64,000 nt of DNA from Pomphorhynchus laevis (Eukaryota; Acanthocephala; Palaeacanthocephala; Echinorhynchida; Pomphorhynchidae). The translations under genes were made by a program, and so were the position numbers. The first letter of the stretch is position 1. Each line of letters begins with the position of its first letter. The DNA is taken from contig WNNJ02002909.1 of assembly GCA_012934845.2 (NCBI GenBank), forward strand, positions 1 to 64,000, read 5' to 3'. Of this stretch, positions 52,769 to 62,695 are shown piece by piece. The notes beneath the pieces were generated by a model. That model had not been told where the DNA came from. It was given only the letters and a program-made list of their open reading frames with translations, and did not search any database.

Positions 52769-53902
52769 TTGGATGCCTCTACAGATAGATCATTCAATCC
52801 TTCCTCCGCCGCTCACAAGTCATTGGTAATTTCAAATATTTCATATGTGGATAATAAATGTTTAAGAAATATTGTCCATTACTCCTCCACATTGTGGTCG
52901 GCTCTTGAGCGACGTAGCGAGGATTATCAGTCATACATACCGAAATCATTGGCTCAGCAGAATCTACCCTTAAGCTTAGAATGTTTGTTATTATATACGA
53001 ACGCCCGTAGTCTTCTTCCAAAAATTGACGAATTAAAACTCCGCATTGAGAATTCGCATCCGCTATTAGTTGCTATTACTGAAACATGGCTTCATGATAG
53101 AATTACTGATGCTGAGATCTGGATTGAAAATTATACATTTTATCGAGTTGACAGATCTATCTGCAAGGGTGGTGGAGTGATTCTCTACGTGCATAATAGT
53201 TTAGAGTTTAAATTGCTAGATGTACGAGCGTCCGATGGAATCGAGTTATTGCAGGGTAGTGTGTCTCTTCCTACCCTTGGTTCATTGACTTTAAGCTTAA
53301 TCTATCGCAATCCCACTTCAGATGTTTGTTGCTTGATCGATTACATTCTAGAGTTTGGTTCTAAACCAAATCTTTTTATAGTTAGTGATATAAACTTAGC
53401 GACAGTATATTGGAACATCTACACATCTTCCGTGTGAGGTCTGTCCACATCATTATTTCTTAATATGATTAACTCGCTAAACCTTACCCAACATGTTTCA
53501 AAATTTACCCGATTTTCCCAAGAAAATCAATCGCTACTTGATATTTGTCTAACATCGAATAAATACATTATACACAAAGTTACGCACTCCGATCCTTGGG
53601 GTGGGTCAGATCACTGTGTTCTCAATTTCTACTCAGATTTTACACGTCCTTCAGCTTGTAGATTACAGCAGAATTCTTTAAATTATTTTAAAACTAACTT
53701 TGAACTTGTGCGTCAGAATCTATTAAGTATTTCATGGCTCAGTCCGTTTTATGTAGGGGTTGATAAGGCATGCTATCAGTTAGAAGCCACCCTTAAGGAA
53801 TTACTCATACGATTTTCGCCCCGTAAAACCGTTGCAAATCGTTTACACCATAGACCTTGGTTTGACAAAGAGTTAAAGAATGCTTTAAAATTAAAAAAAT
53901 GA
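52769..53902 (+). pseudogene. CR1-A ORF2 endonuclease and linker, one in-frame stop
   Basis: LLLYTNARSLLPKIDELKLR, LVAITETWLHDRITDAEIWI, GGGVILYVHNSLEF, NLFIVSDINLATVYW (DFN reads DIN), NQSLLDICLTSNK and WGGSDHCVLNFYSD cover the nuclease. HRPWFDKELKNALKLKK starts the linker. A TGA at 53,435-53,437 is the only break and the frame is the same on both sides. No ATG lies at the 5' end of the open frame. It starts directly after ORF1. Confidence 0.82.
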
Positions 53903-54018
53903 AATTTCAGTTGTTTTCTAATAATAGTATTGATTACTGTAGGTATAGAGAGGCCAGAAATCGGTTCACATTTCTTTAACGCTTCAAACAATGTCAATTT
54001 GAAGAGAAAATTGCTCAA

Positions 54019-55092
54019 ATGTCAATTTATAATCCCAAATCCGTATTCAATTATGCTAATTTCAACAACAAAAATAAACACATTGGTTTACTTGTTGATA
54101 CTGATGGTTGCACATTGATTAAATATGATGACATAGCGAATGCTTTCGCTCAACATTTTTGCATAGGAGTTCGTAAATCCTCCTCCGTCACCTATGCCTC
54201 GTACTGTCCATCGAATATAAACATTCTTCAGATGTTTTCTGTTAATGATGTAGTGCTAGAGCTCAAGCGGCTTAAATCGTCAGGTTCTATTTGTCCTGAT
54301 CGTTTACCACCGGTATTTCTCAAGAATATCGCTGATGTTATCGGCATACCACTATATTGGATTTGTGTCGCCTTCTTGTACTTCGGTTGTGTCCCGATGA
54401 ATTGGAAACTTTCGTTGATAAGGCCCATTTTGAAGAAAGGTGATCCATCTTCAGTTGAAAATTATCGCCCGATGAGTCTAACGTGTGTATTGTGTCGAGT
54501 TTTGGAAAGGATAATATACCGCATTGTAAGCGATTATCTAGAATCCAACAAATTATTGTGTAACAATCAACATGGATTTCGAAGGGATCGCTCAACAATC
54601 ACTAATCTCTTGATTGCCCAGAATAGCTGGGGTTCGTTAGTTGATAAGGGCTTTTATGTTGATATAGTATTTTTTGATTTTTCAAAAGCGTTTGATATGG
54701 TTCTACATGACATCTTGATTCAGAAAATGCGTTCTCTAAACATTTATGCACTTATTATTCGCTGGATAAAAAAATTTTTATCTAACAGATTCTATCAGGT
54801 TGTTGTAAATGATTCTCTTTCTGATCCTTATCCGGTCAATGTTGGAGTTCCGCAGGGTTCGGTCCTCGGCCCATTGTTATTCTGTATTTTCATTAATGAC
54901 CTTCCTTCCATTTTGAACTCACTCTCTCTTATATGCAGACGACCTAAAAATTTGACAGGCTATCCGGTCAGATTCGGACACGGTGCTAGTTCAATCGGAT
55001 ATCGACAGCATTTCCAACTGGGCTTATATGAATGGTCTGTCACTGAATATATCGAAGTGTGCTTGTATGCGTTTACAATCACGCAGTCATAG
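54019..55092 (+). CDS. CR1-A ORF2 reverse transcriptase, fingers and palm
   Basis: The 357-codon frame carries LKSSGSICPDRLPPVFLKNI, RPILKKGDPSSVENYRPMSL, LCRVLERII, NQHGFRRDRSTITNLL, DIVFFDFSKAFDMVLHDILI (motif A), and VNVGVPQGSVLGPLLFCIFI (motif B). A frameshift just before motif C moves YADDLKI out of frame; the rest of the frame to 55,092 is out of register. Upstream it is one frame away from the endonuclease ORF. Confidence 0.85.
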   Translation: MSIYNPKSVFNYANFNNKNKHIGLLVDTDGCTLIKYDDIANAFAQHFCIGVRKSSSVTYASYCPSNINILQMFSVNDVVLELKRLKSSGSICPDRLPPVFLKNIADVIGIPLYWICVAFLYFGCVPMNWKLSLIRPILKKGDPSSVENYRPMSLTCVLCRVLERIIYRIVSDYLESNKLLCNNQHGFRRDRSTITNLLIAQNSWGSLVDKGFYVDIVFFDFSKAFDMVLHDILIQKMRSLNIYALIIRWIKKFLSNRFYQVVVNDSLSDPYPVNVGVPQGSVLGPLLFCIFINDLPSILNSLSLICRRPKNLTGYPVRFGHGASSIGYRQHFQLGLYEWSVTEYIEVCLYAFTITQS

Positions 55093-55597
55093 TGTGTATC
55101 CAACTTATCATCTTGAGGATAAGAACATTAAAGTAGTAACTTGTCTTAGCGACCTTGGAATAGCAGTTGCGAATGATTTTTCGACTAGTTGGAATACTGA
55201 GTTGACTTGCTCAAAAGCAAATCGAATGATTGGAATGATTCGTAGAACTTTTAGTGTATTGAGTTCAGTTTCATTTAGAGCACTCGCACACGCATTTGTG
55301 ATCATTCATCTTACCTATGCATCACAATGTTCGTTCCCAAGAACAGTATACGAGAAAAGTAGAATTGAAAATGTGCTGCGCCGGGCAACAAAGCTCGTAA
55401 ATTCAGTTAAAGCCTTATCTTATAATGAAAGGCTAAAAAAACTTGGTATAGTTTCTATAAGCGACCTTCGGTTTCGGCGAGATATGTGTTCAACATGGGA
55501 AGCTTTACACAAAAGAAATCACGTCTTAAGAGAATTGATGACTGTTCGGAAAAGTTGGGCTTTGCGTGGGCACAATTTTACTTTAGCCCATCGCTGA
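54983..55597 (+). pseudogene. CR1-A ORF2 C-terminal part
   Basis: DSISNWAYMNGLSLNISKCA (motif D) is followed by CLSDLGIAVANDFSTSWNTE, IENVLRRATKLVNSVKALSY, RLKKLGIVSISDLRFRRDMC and ALRGHNFTLAHR. This is the usual order in CR1 C-termini. The family ending WNRLSEEIVHSRSV follows in the same frame after one stop. Confidence 0.82.
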
Positions 55598-55873
55598 GTT
55601 ACACGCTCTAAAACTGTACAATTTGGACACCGAATCGTAGGTAAGTGGAACCGATTAAGTGAAGAAATTGTCCACTCAAGATCTGTTTCAGCATTCAAAC
55701 ATTAACTTTTTTGACTTTTGTTTGTGAGTCTTTCTTTTTTCTTTACTTTTTTTTAACTGTGCAACTATGAGCTTTGCTCGTCTGTTTGCCGAAATTTTTT
55801 TAAATAATCAAATTTATTTGTATAAATAACAATTCGGGGTTACCCGCAAATGAGTCCCGATATTATTAAAATG

Positions 55874-56395
55874 TCAGTATGCTGTTTGTTCGCGGCGATA
55901 TATGCCGTTATGCACCGGATTTCGACGCGTAGATCTCGGGGCTCGTAAACAAGCAGAGACGGCCCGGACAAGCTCGAAGCTTATTTTCTTTTTATGTAGG
56001 ATTAGGGCATCTCCATAGGTGACATTGTGTAGGCTTGCATTGCCTACATATTTCGCTGCAACTGTCTTTAGAACTTTAATTGCCTCCTTTCCGATGCCAC
56101 CTGAAGTTGAAAATATCAAAGGGACACATTTTGCTCGTTCGATTTTCTCCACTCTTTCATTGTATTTGGCACGTTTACGATTTTCATTGAATTCGAAGGA
56201 CGCATTGAGGCTTCTGCTGACAGTCGATTGTGCATGGATTGAGATTACATTTACGTCGATAAACGTTCGCTCAAATCGACTGCCTTCCAAGCCACTGCAT
56301 ACCACATCTAAACGTGCCTTATTATCACGCGATGTCGTTGGAACCTCAAAGTCTATATCATTTGGGATCATAGATAGCACTGGTTCCACTTCCAC
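55874..56395 (-). pseudogene. RLE-1 copy 2 C-terminal nuclease
   Basis: VEVEPVLSMIPND, RDNKARLDVVCSGLEGSR, FERTFIDVNVISI, CVPLIFSTSGGIG and ISFELVRAVSACLRAPRS make the PD-(D/E)XK-like core and tail. The CKCGEILNVNHALACK zinc motif and RHDAIRDII lie just upstream in another frame. Confidence 0.8.
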
Positions 56396-56596
56396 ACCAG
56401 AACAAATTTCTGAAAGAGCTTTTGTATTATATCACGGATAGCGTCATGGCGAAATATCGTTAGTCCGCCACGCTTACATGCCAAAGCGTGATTCACATTG
56501 AGGATTTCACCACACTTACATTTGGTCCCTACCAGTTCGCATGGAGTCCACCCATATCTTGCACATAACCCATCTCTGAATTGGTTCGGAGTCAGC

Positions 56597-57796
56597 TCAA
56601 AACGGTGCTGGACAAGTGGTAATGAACTCAGTCATGCAGAAGCTCCGTCTCTTGATGCATGTGAAATCACTCGACACTACTCCATCACACTGCGCCAGTG
56701 CCTGCTGAAGTCGCACGGTGAATTCATTATGACGTTGTGTGCCCAACTTTTTCAAGGTGTTCGTCTGTAGATCGCGTAACTCGTAACCGGATTTTGCGCT
56801 CTTGAAGGTGTCACTAAGGACTACTGATGAGCTATAGACACTCGTTATAGAAAACACCGGATCTACGATGCCAAGTCTTCCCAAACTTAAAGGCGATGTT
56901 AACATACAGTTCCACGTCTCGTTTAAATTTTCTTTTGTTATTGCTGGTATTAATCGATCTTTTAAAGCTATTTGTAGGCTCTCCATATGTGTATGCTCAC
57001 ATGGTACTGTTTTCATGTAATAAGTCCACTTGAATTGTAATGATTTCGTTAAGCCGGTATATGCCGCTTGAGGATCCAGTTCTGCAATGCACGTCAATTT
57101 ATCAATTACCTCTGACCATTTTAGCGATTCATTCCTTGTGGTTGATGAAACGTAAGCGCCGGTTCCAATGGGAACTCCCAAAATTCTTATACTATCATTT
57201 GAACAAGTAATCTGTTGTGACGGAAGTTCTGAGGGATTTAATGGCGTTGGTGAAAGTAGCTGTGTTTTTGTTACGTTCACGTGATAACCATACTCCGGGC
57301 CTATGTCATTTAGTATATTCCATACTGTACGTAAATCTCGAATACGGCCAACGAAGTTTGCATTATCCGCGAACCACCGCTGTTTGACGTCAGGAACCGC
57401 TTTCCGAATTTCCATAATAAGAGGCATCGATGCCATAGCAAAGCCGGCCATCGCGAAGGGATCGCCTTGTGTGAATCCTTCCGTGCTGTAAATACTGTCG
57501 CCTCCTAGTACAAGTTGAGAAGGTGAGGTATATAGGTTCTTGATAACAGTAGCCATCGATGGAGCAATAAATTTCATGTCATGCAAGGCGGCAATCCGAT
57601 TAATGGAATTAAACGCGTTCTTGGCATCTATTGCTAATATGCATCTATCGTGTCCCTTCTCGAATTCCTTTCGCAGCGAATGAATTGCAAATTCAATACC
57701 CCCGCGTTGGCATGCACATAATTGTTCGTTACCTGCCACATCATGAAACTCCGGCCTTATCTTGCATAATATCGTTTTAGAGATTATACGTCTCAC
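56597..57796 (-). pseudogene. RLE-1 copy 2 RT core
   Basis: The frame begins MRRIISKTIL, just after the GGIRPIGV block left in the preceding frame (57,793-58,233). It contains ILAIDAKNAFNSINR (motif A), EGFTQGDPFAMAGFAMAS (motif B), RWFADNANFVG (motif C), ILGVPIGTGAY and the thumb LTKSLQFKWTYYM. It ends out of frame at PAPF. The Asn in FADN replaces the second catalytic Asp, so the RT may be inactive apart from the frameshifts. Confidence 0.82.
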
Positions 57797-58354
57797 AACA
57801 TCACAAACGCCAATGGGTCTAATCCCGCCATTTTTTTGCTCAGAGCAATAAGTCTACTTGCGGTAAATGCTTCCAGAGCTTCAGGACATATAACTTCAGT
57901 TGTTAATCTTATCCCGAAATCTGCAAGTGATCTTGCTAAAGTTTGAGAATGAACTCCAAAGCGACTCAGAAGTTGAATCCACATGGTAGAGTCCAATCCG
58001 GATGGACCGGTCCCACCTTTCGTTCTTCTAGCTGCGCGCATAATATCCGCCGCTTTGATATCGCTAAATTCATCTGGGTAAAGAGGTTGTATATTTGGAA
58101 GATGATGCTTTAAGAGTACTTTTTGATCAGGAATCTTTGCAGCTGGGTGTAGATCCTGCGGAATTTCTCTGACTAAACTTCCATTAAATAAAGAGGTCGG
58201 CTTTAGGACAGCAGATGAAAACGATTCTTCCAAGACAACTCTACTAGCATGTACTTTACCTCGACTTAATAAACGACAGTAGGCCTTTTTCCAATCTTCA
58301 TGGGGGATTTTCGTTACTCTTTGAGCTAATTTCGACTGTAAATACTGGGATTCT

Positions 58355-58915
58355 TCAAATAGTTCTCTGATTTTTTTCGTGCCAAAGTTGCAACCTCCGT
58401 TGTAAAGCCTTGCGTGTTGCTGAAACTTTGCTTGAGTTCACGGATTGAAGAATAAGCTGACAAAACACGACAGCCGTCTTTGTTGCAGATTTTTCATCTG
58501 CAGCTTTATTCGCCACACTGTCGTAAAACGAAGCTAATATATTCACGAACGTGTTGATTGCCGAGCATTGAGGTAGGTGAAATTGATTTGGTCTCCATTG
58601 CAGTACCGTTTGATAAATATTGGTCGGATTGTAAAATGAGGCATTATCGTGTATGATGCCTCCATTGATGGGCATCCTGATAGAGTTTACCTCATTAGTG
58701 GCTCGGTCACTTCTTGTCAGAATGTGCTCATCAAAATGTGTTATTTGACCCTCTTGTGATGGAGTGATGGAGTTGTACCGTTTATTAGAGCAGTTTGGTG
58801 CCCTGCAGTTTGTGCAAGAACGTTTTGCCTTGGCACATTTGCATCCCTTGCACTTAGACGCCTGTCCGTTACAAGTGCAACAAAAGATTACGTTCGAGGT
58901 TTTTCCCTTAGTCAT
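58355..58915 (-). pseudogene. RLE-1 N-terminal domain with CXC-like Cys cluster
   Basis: Starting MTKGKTSNV, residues 12-45 carry ten cysteines: CCTC, CKGCKCAKAKRSC, TNCRAPNC, then SNK. Spacing and the KCK.KKS-like basic residues resemble the CXC (tesmin/TSO1, CRC) DNA-binding motif. Further on, LQWRPNQFHLPQCSAINTFV matches the first open residues of copy 1 (IHWRPNLIELPRCSASHKIV). The domain presumably binds DNA, perhaps the insertion site. The frame breaks at an A-run before the RT. Confidence 0.72.
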
Positions 58916-59088
58916 TGACGTACAGCTTCAACTGCGCACCCCGGGAAATGCCCTGGGCGTACGGCTTCGTTGTAGTTATAATTGTAAGTAGTTTCTTGAA
59001 AAAATTTTTAATAATAAATTTATTTAATAAATTTACAAAAAAGGGGTTCCCGCAAATGGGCCCACTAGACGATTGAGCGATCATTTGT

Positions 59089-60252
59089 TTATATATACAA
59101 TTGTTGCAATTGGCAAAGTTCGCCACCTTCTTCGTCGCGCCATCTGATTGTTTTACCGAGTTCACCACAAGTATCCACGGCTGTTCGGGCGCTTTGGTTC
59201 GCGAATTGTTTGATTTTTGATTGTGATCGCGCGCTTCTGAGGCATGCGGAGGCCGATCGGGCTATTATGAATGAGATGCGACGCTTTAAGTGTGTCACGG
59301 CATGCGCGTATTCAATAATACCCCTTTGCGCTTTTGCCATTGCTATCCGCTTTATCAAGGCTTGCGACTCCTTTCCCATACCACCTGACGAAGAAAATAT
59401 CAGCGAAATGAATTTACCGTGCTCTACTTTCGTCACCCTTTCTAGATATTTGGCATTTTTTCGCGACACATTGTAGTCAAATGCTGGATCGACTGGTCGG
59501 CTGACGTACGACTGAGCAAAAATATTAAATACGTTGACGTCGAAGAACGTCCGCTCGAATCGCTCGTTTCCTAAGCCTAGGCAGGATATATCAAGTCGGG
59601 CACCATAATCACGACATGTTGTTGCCGTGTCGAGATGTAAGTTGTCTGGAACAGGTTGCAGCACTGGTTCAACCTCAACGTCACGAATGATTGATGCCAA
59701 TTCCCTGGCAATTTCGTCTCGAACGGAGTCATGCCGAATAGATGGCAATCCACCTTTTGGACATGAAAGTCCGTGCCCCAGCGACAGTTGTTCGCCACAT
59801 GGGCATGCTCTGCCGATCAGGTCTGACGGGGTTTGTCCATAGCGTGCTGAGATGGCGTCTCTGAACTCCCTTGGAGACAAGTAGAATTTTTCAGTTTTTA
59901 AGGGCAGGGCGCTTAGCCACGATGATGCGCCTTCTCTTCGAGCATGTTTGGTTGCGGTCTGGGCAACTATATCCATTTTGAGAAGGGCATCTGACAACCG
60001 TTTGTTTTGTATTTTATCACGACATGTCGCTTGCTGTTTAATTTGTTTTGATTGTATGTCGCGCAAAGCCTGTCCGGTAATTCCCAACTCGTAGGTGTTG
60101 CTAATTGATTGTGAGAGGTCGTAGTTTGAACGAGCGGTTAGGAAGGGGTCGTGAACTCCTAGACCGCCCATACCTAGAGGGGATGTCACGATGGTTTCCC
60201 ATCCATTTTCGATTGGCAATCCTGTTATGATGCTCAGGAGCTCTTTATTCAA
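59089..60252 (-). pseudogene. RLE-1 copy 3 thumb and C-terminal nuclease
   Basis: The 387-codon frame gives SPLGMGGLGVHDP, ASSWLSALPLKTEKFYL, EFRDAISARYGQ, then CPCGEQLSLGHGLSC (CCHC zinc motif), RHDSVRDEIARELA, ARLDISCLGLGNERFE, FFDVNVFNIF, FISLIFSSSGGMGKES and ISFIIARSASACLRSARS. It shows the complete nuclease end and a longer C-terminal tail than copy 1. Apart from the upstream stops this part looks intact. Confidence 0.85.
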
Positions 60253-60612
60253 TTGCTCGGATATGCCATTTAAAAGAGCATTGTCGCACTTTATTGTTTT
60301 TGTGGTATAAATCCACTTTGCTTGTATGGCGTGTGTTAGTCCTGCATATGCTACGTGTGGGTCGATTTTTGCGACCTTGCCTGGACGACTTAGTAATGTT
60401 GATCATGCATCCACACGTTGGCTGAGTTCCGCTGCTTCATATTCGGGTGTACCAACTGCAGATCCAAGCACCCTCATTCCGTCATAAAATATCTTTATGT
60501 CTGGTGACGGTAGCTGGTCAGCATGTAGGCGATGGTGCGATAGTATTTGCGACTTGCTCGGGTTCACGAAATAACCGTACTTTGGACCGTCTGTTGAAAG
60601 AACTTTCCATAC

Positions 60613-61260
60613 TTATTTGATTTTGCTTGGGCAACCAACAAAATTCGCGTCGTCGGCAAACCAAACTTGATGCACACCTGGGACTGTCCGTCGAATTTTT
60701 TCTATTAGCGGTAAAGAGGCTAGGGAAAAGCATGGCATTGCGAATGGGTCGCCCTGCGTAAAACCCTCCTCGGAAAGCATGTTGTCGCTACCGAGTGCTA
60801 AGACTGAAGGTTTATGGTACAGATTATGTATTACGCACGACAAAGATGGGCATGTAAATTTAAGGTTATGGAGAGCGGCTTGCCTATTGACAGAATTGAA
60901 TACATTTGAGGCATCGATGGAAACAAGACACGCGTCGGTGTTTGCTCTGTACAGCGATCGCAGTTTGTGCACAGCATGTTCGGCACTGCTCTGTTGTCCG
61001 GCCGCGGTTTGAAGATTTCCAGCGACGGCTTGTATATCTTCTTTGACGAGTACCAAAATTGTTTTCGAAATTATTCTCCTGGCGGTGTCACACACGCCTA
61101 TTGGTCGGATACCACCGTTGCTCTTTTTTAAAGCGATCAATCGGCAGCTCGTAAAACATTCCAGGGATTTTGCTGGTACCTTTTTGGTGGAAATCCAAAC
61201 TGCAAATCGTGCTAATAATAATTTGTATTTATGATGGAACTGTAATAGCCTTTGACTCAT
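60613..61260 (-). pseudogene. RLE-1 copy 3 RT part
   Basis: RLIALKKSNGGIRPIGVCDT, CLVSIDASNVFNSVNRQAAL (motif A), EEGFTQGDPFAMPCFSLAS (motif B) and HQVWFADDANFVGC (motif C, both Asp present) are in one frame, ended by TAA. The first residues MSQRLLQFHH are atypical, which places the truncation point just there. Confidence 0.83.
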
Positions 61261-61574
61261 TTTGTTGTCAATTTATAATAATAGTATGAATTCTGTAGTT
61301 TTAATTAGTTGAATTGATTATAAAATAATCGCTCTGTAATAACACATTTTTACAGCCTACTTTTCACTACCAAGTGTTTGGATAGGATATGGTATTTTCA
61401 AATAGAAATGATTTCTTAAGTTTGCAAATCATCATTTACTCAACGCTATCGGAGCTTCAAAGCTCTACAACTTTTGGTGATTTTACAATGAAATATGGTA
61501 GTAATGAAGATCTGGTTCAATTCTTTCGTCTACTGGAGACAATTCTAATCAGGTTAGTGATGTTTCGTGTTTAT

Positions 61575-62691
61575 TAAATGCAGATAAGGGGCTGCTACCC
61601 CCGATTCCAAAATTAGCTAACCTGTGCATCATCAATTCAAAAAAACCAATAGAGAAACACAATCTCTTCTCAACCTTTTTGCGAAAGTTTGTATCAATTC
61701 ATCCAAACAGGGTGCTGTTCAATTCAGTGAAGATTTTGGACAATACTGTAAGAGTTTCCTTCCCGAATGCCTCTTTATTAAAGGAATACAAAGATTATTT
61801 TGACAAGCACCTTTTGGACTCTGGTTCCATAACGTTGAAACCCCTTCAGTGCTCAGTTAAAATATCTAATTTTCCATTGTTTCTAACAGAAGAAGATTTG
61901 ATAACTCTGAAAAAATTGTATGGCCTCCAATCAGTGAGGCAAGTCCTAGGTGAGGGGGCGACCCCCTCCCAGTGGCTTTTGCAAATACAGATCTTGATTC
62001 CGGTCTGCTTCTTTCTAAATCGTCAGCGAATCCTTTCCTAGGTTTTAACTTAGGATTCACTCCAATTGACGAAGACCGACTCACATTCCCACACTGTAAC
62101 AAGTGCCATGCCTGGGGCCACTGGTACTCTACATGCAGCAAGGCCTTGATATGCGGTGTTTGTGGTGCTGGGGATTGTCAGTATGCTTTAAAAGGGGAAA
62201 GATGTCAGGCCTCCTCCTCTTGCGCTAATTGTGGAGGGGAACATCCGGCCTGGTCAAGGCGCTGCAGAATATTTAAAGAATATAAACAACTGTTTGTTAA
62301 GCCTAGAACCCCGATCAACTACGCCTCTGCTGCTGGTTCATCAGCCGACCGGATGTCAAACGCTGACATCATTCAACTTCTTGATAACCAGAAACGAGTA
62401 ATTTTTTCGCAATTTCAAACAATGATTGGACCTCTGCTATCCTCTTTTGTAGGGACAACAGCTGCCCCCATGCCTAACGAGCTTAAAACCCCCCACTCCA
62501 AGAAGAGGGGGGCTTCGGCCAGAACAGTCCCACCCCCCAAGGTGGGGAAGATGATCAAGGATAAGAAGGCTTCTCTGGGAAATGAAGATATTGCCCTGGG
62601 GGTACGACCCGCGACGGGGCTAGTGGCAGTGAGGGTAACCCTCCTGCACCTAGCTCTGTCTAGGTTGGCATCCCCCTTCCAACTAATTTAG
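61575..62691 (+). pseudogene. I-type LINE ORF1, one frameshift
   Basis: LLPPIPKLANL, KPIEKHNLFSTFLRKFVS, VLFNSVKILDNTVRVSF and SVKISNFPLFLTEEDL lie in the first frame. The second frame, from near 61,960, has NPFLGFNLGF and the knuckles CNKCHAWGHWYSTC, CGVCGAGDC and CANCGGEHPAWSRRC, and ends ALSRLASPFQLI. The shift lies in a G/C run (GGGGGCGACCCCC). The stop comes 5 bp before the ORF2 ATG, whereas in the copy at 28,666 the two frames overlap. Confidence 0.8.
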
Positions 62692-62695
62692 CCCA

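Larger units (their letters stand above)
52175..55790 (+). mobile_element. CR1-A LINE, nearly full length (about 3.6 kb)
   Basis: ORF1 starts near 52,179 (MVGKKCKKQVKSQC) and ends near 52,763. ORF2 follows from about 52,770 to 55,700: APE endonuclease, RT, and a C-terminus ending FGHRIVGKWNRLSEE. The 3' tail contains ACTATGAGCTTTGCTCGTC and T-runs. Only about five stops or shifts are visible, so this is the youngest-looking CR1 in the window. Its 3' end meets the 3' end of RLE-1 copy 2 in tail-to-tail orientation. Confidence 0.87.
55795..58985 (-). mobile_element. RLE-type LINE, family RLE-1, copy 2 (full length, frameshifted)
   Basis: This copy has both ends. The 5' end lies directly against the 3' tail of copy 3. 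The protein starts at 58,915. The 3' tail has the hairpin motif at 55,836-55,859 and AATAAA at 55,818-55,813 (minus). Frameshifts occur in A-runs near 58,358 and 57,836, near 56,600, and near 56,400. Motif C reads WFADN. The 3' end faces the end of a CR1 copy. Confidence 0.87.
58986..61262 (-). mobile_element. RLE-type LINE, family RLE-1, copy 3 (5'-truncated)
   Basis: The copy starts inside the pre-RT region, so the CXC domain is absent. It ends with the tail hairpin at 59,043-59,063 and AATAAA at 59,024-59,019 (minus). Its 3' end joins the 5' end of copy 2 head to tail. The frame is the same from end to end, with only two stops, a TAA near 60,615 and a TGA near 60,404. Confidence 0.86.

Noticed and set aside
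56019-56770. Plus-strand frames of 140 and 90 codons
   Set aside because: Antisense to the RLE-1 copy 2 nuclease domain, which has clear motifs on the minus strand.
59210-59842. Plus-strand frames opposite RLE-1 copy 3
   Set aside because: Shadow frames of the 387-codon nuclease frame.
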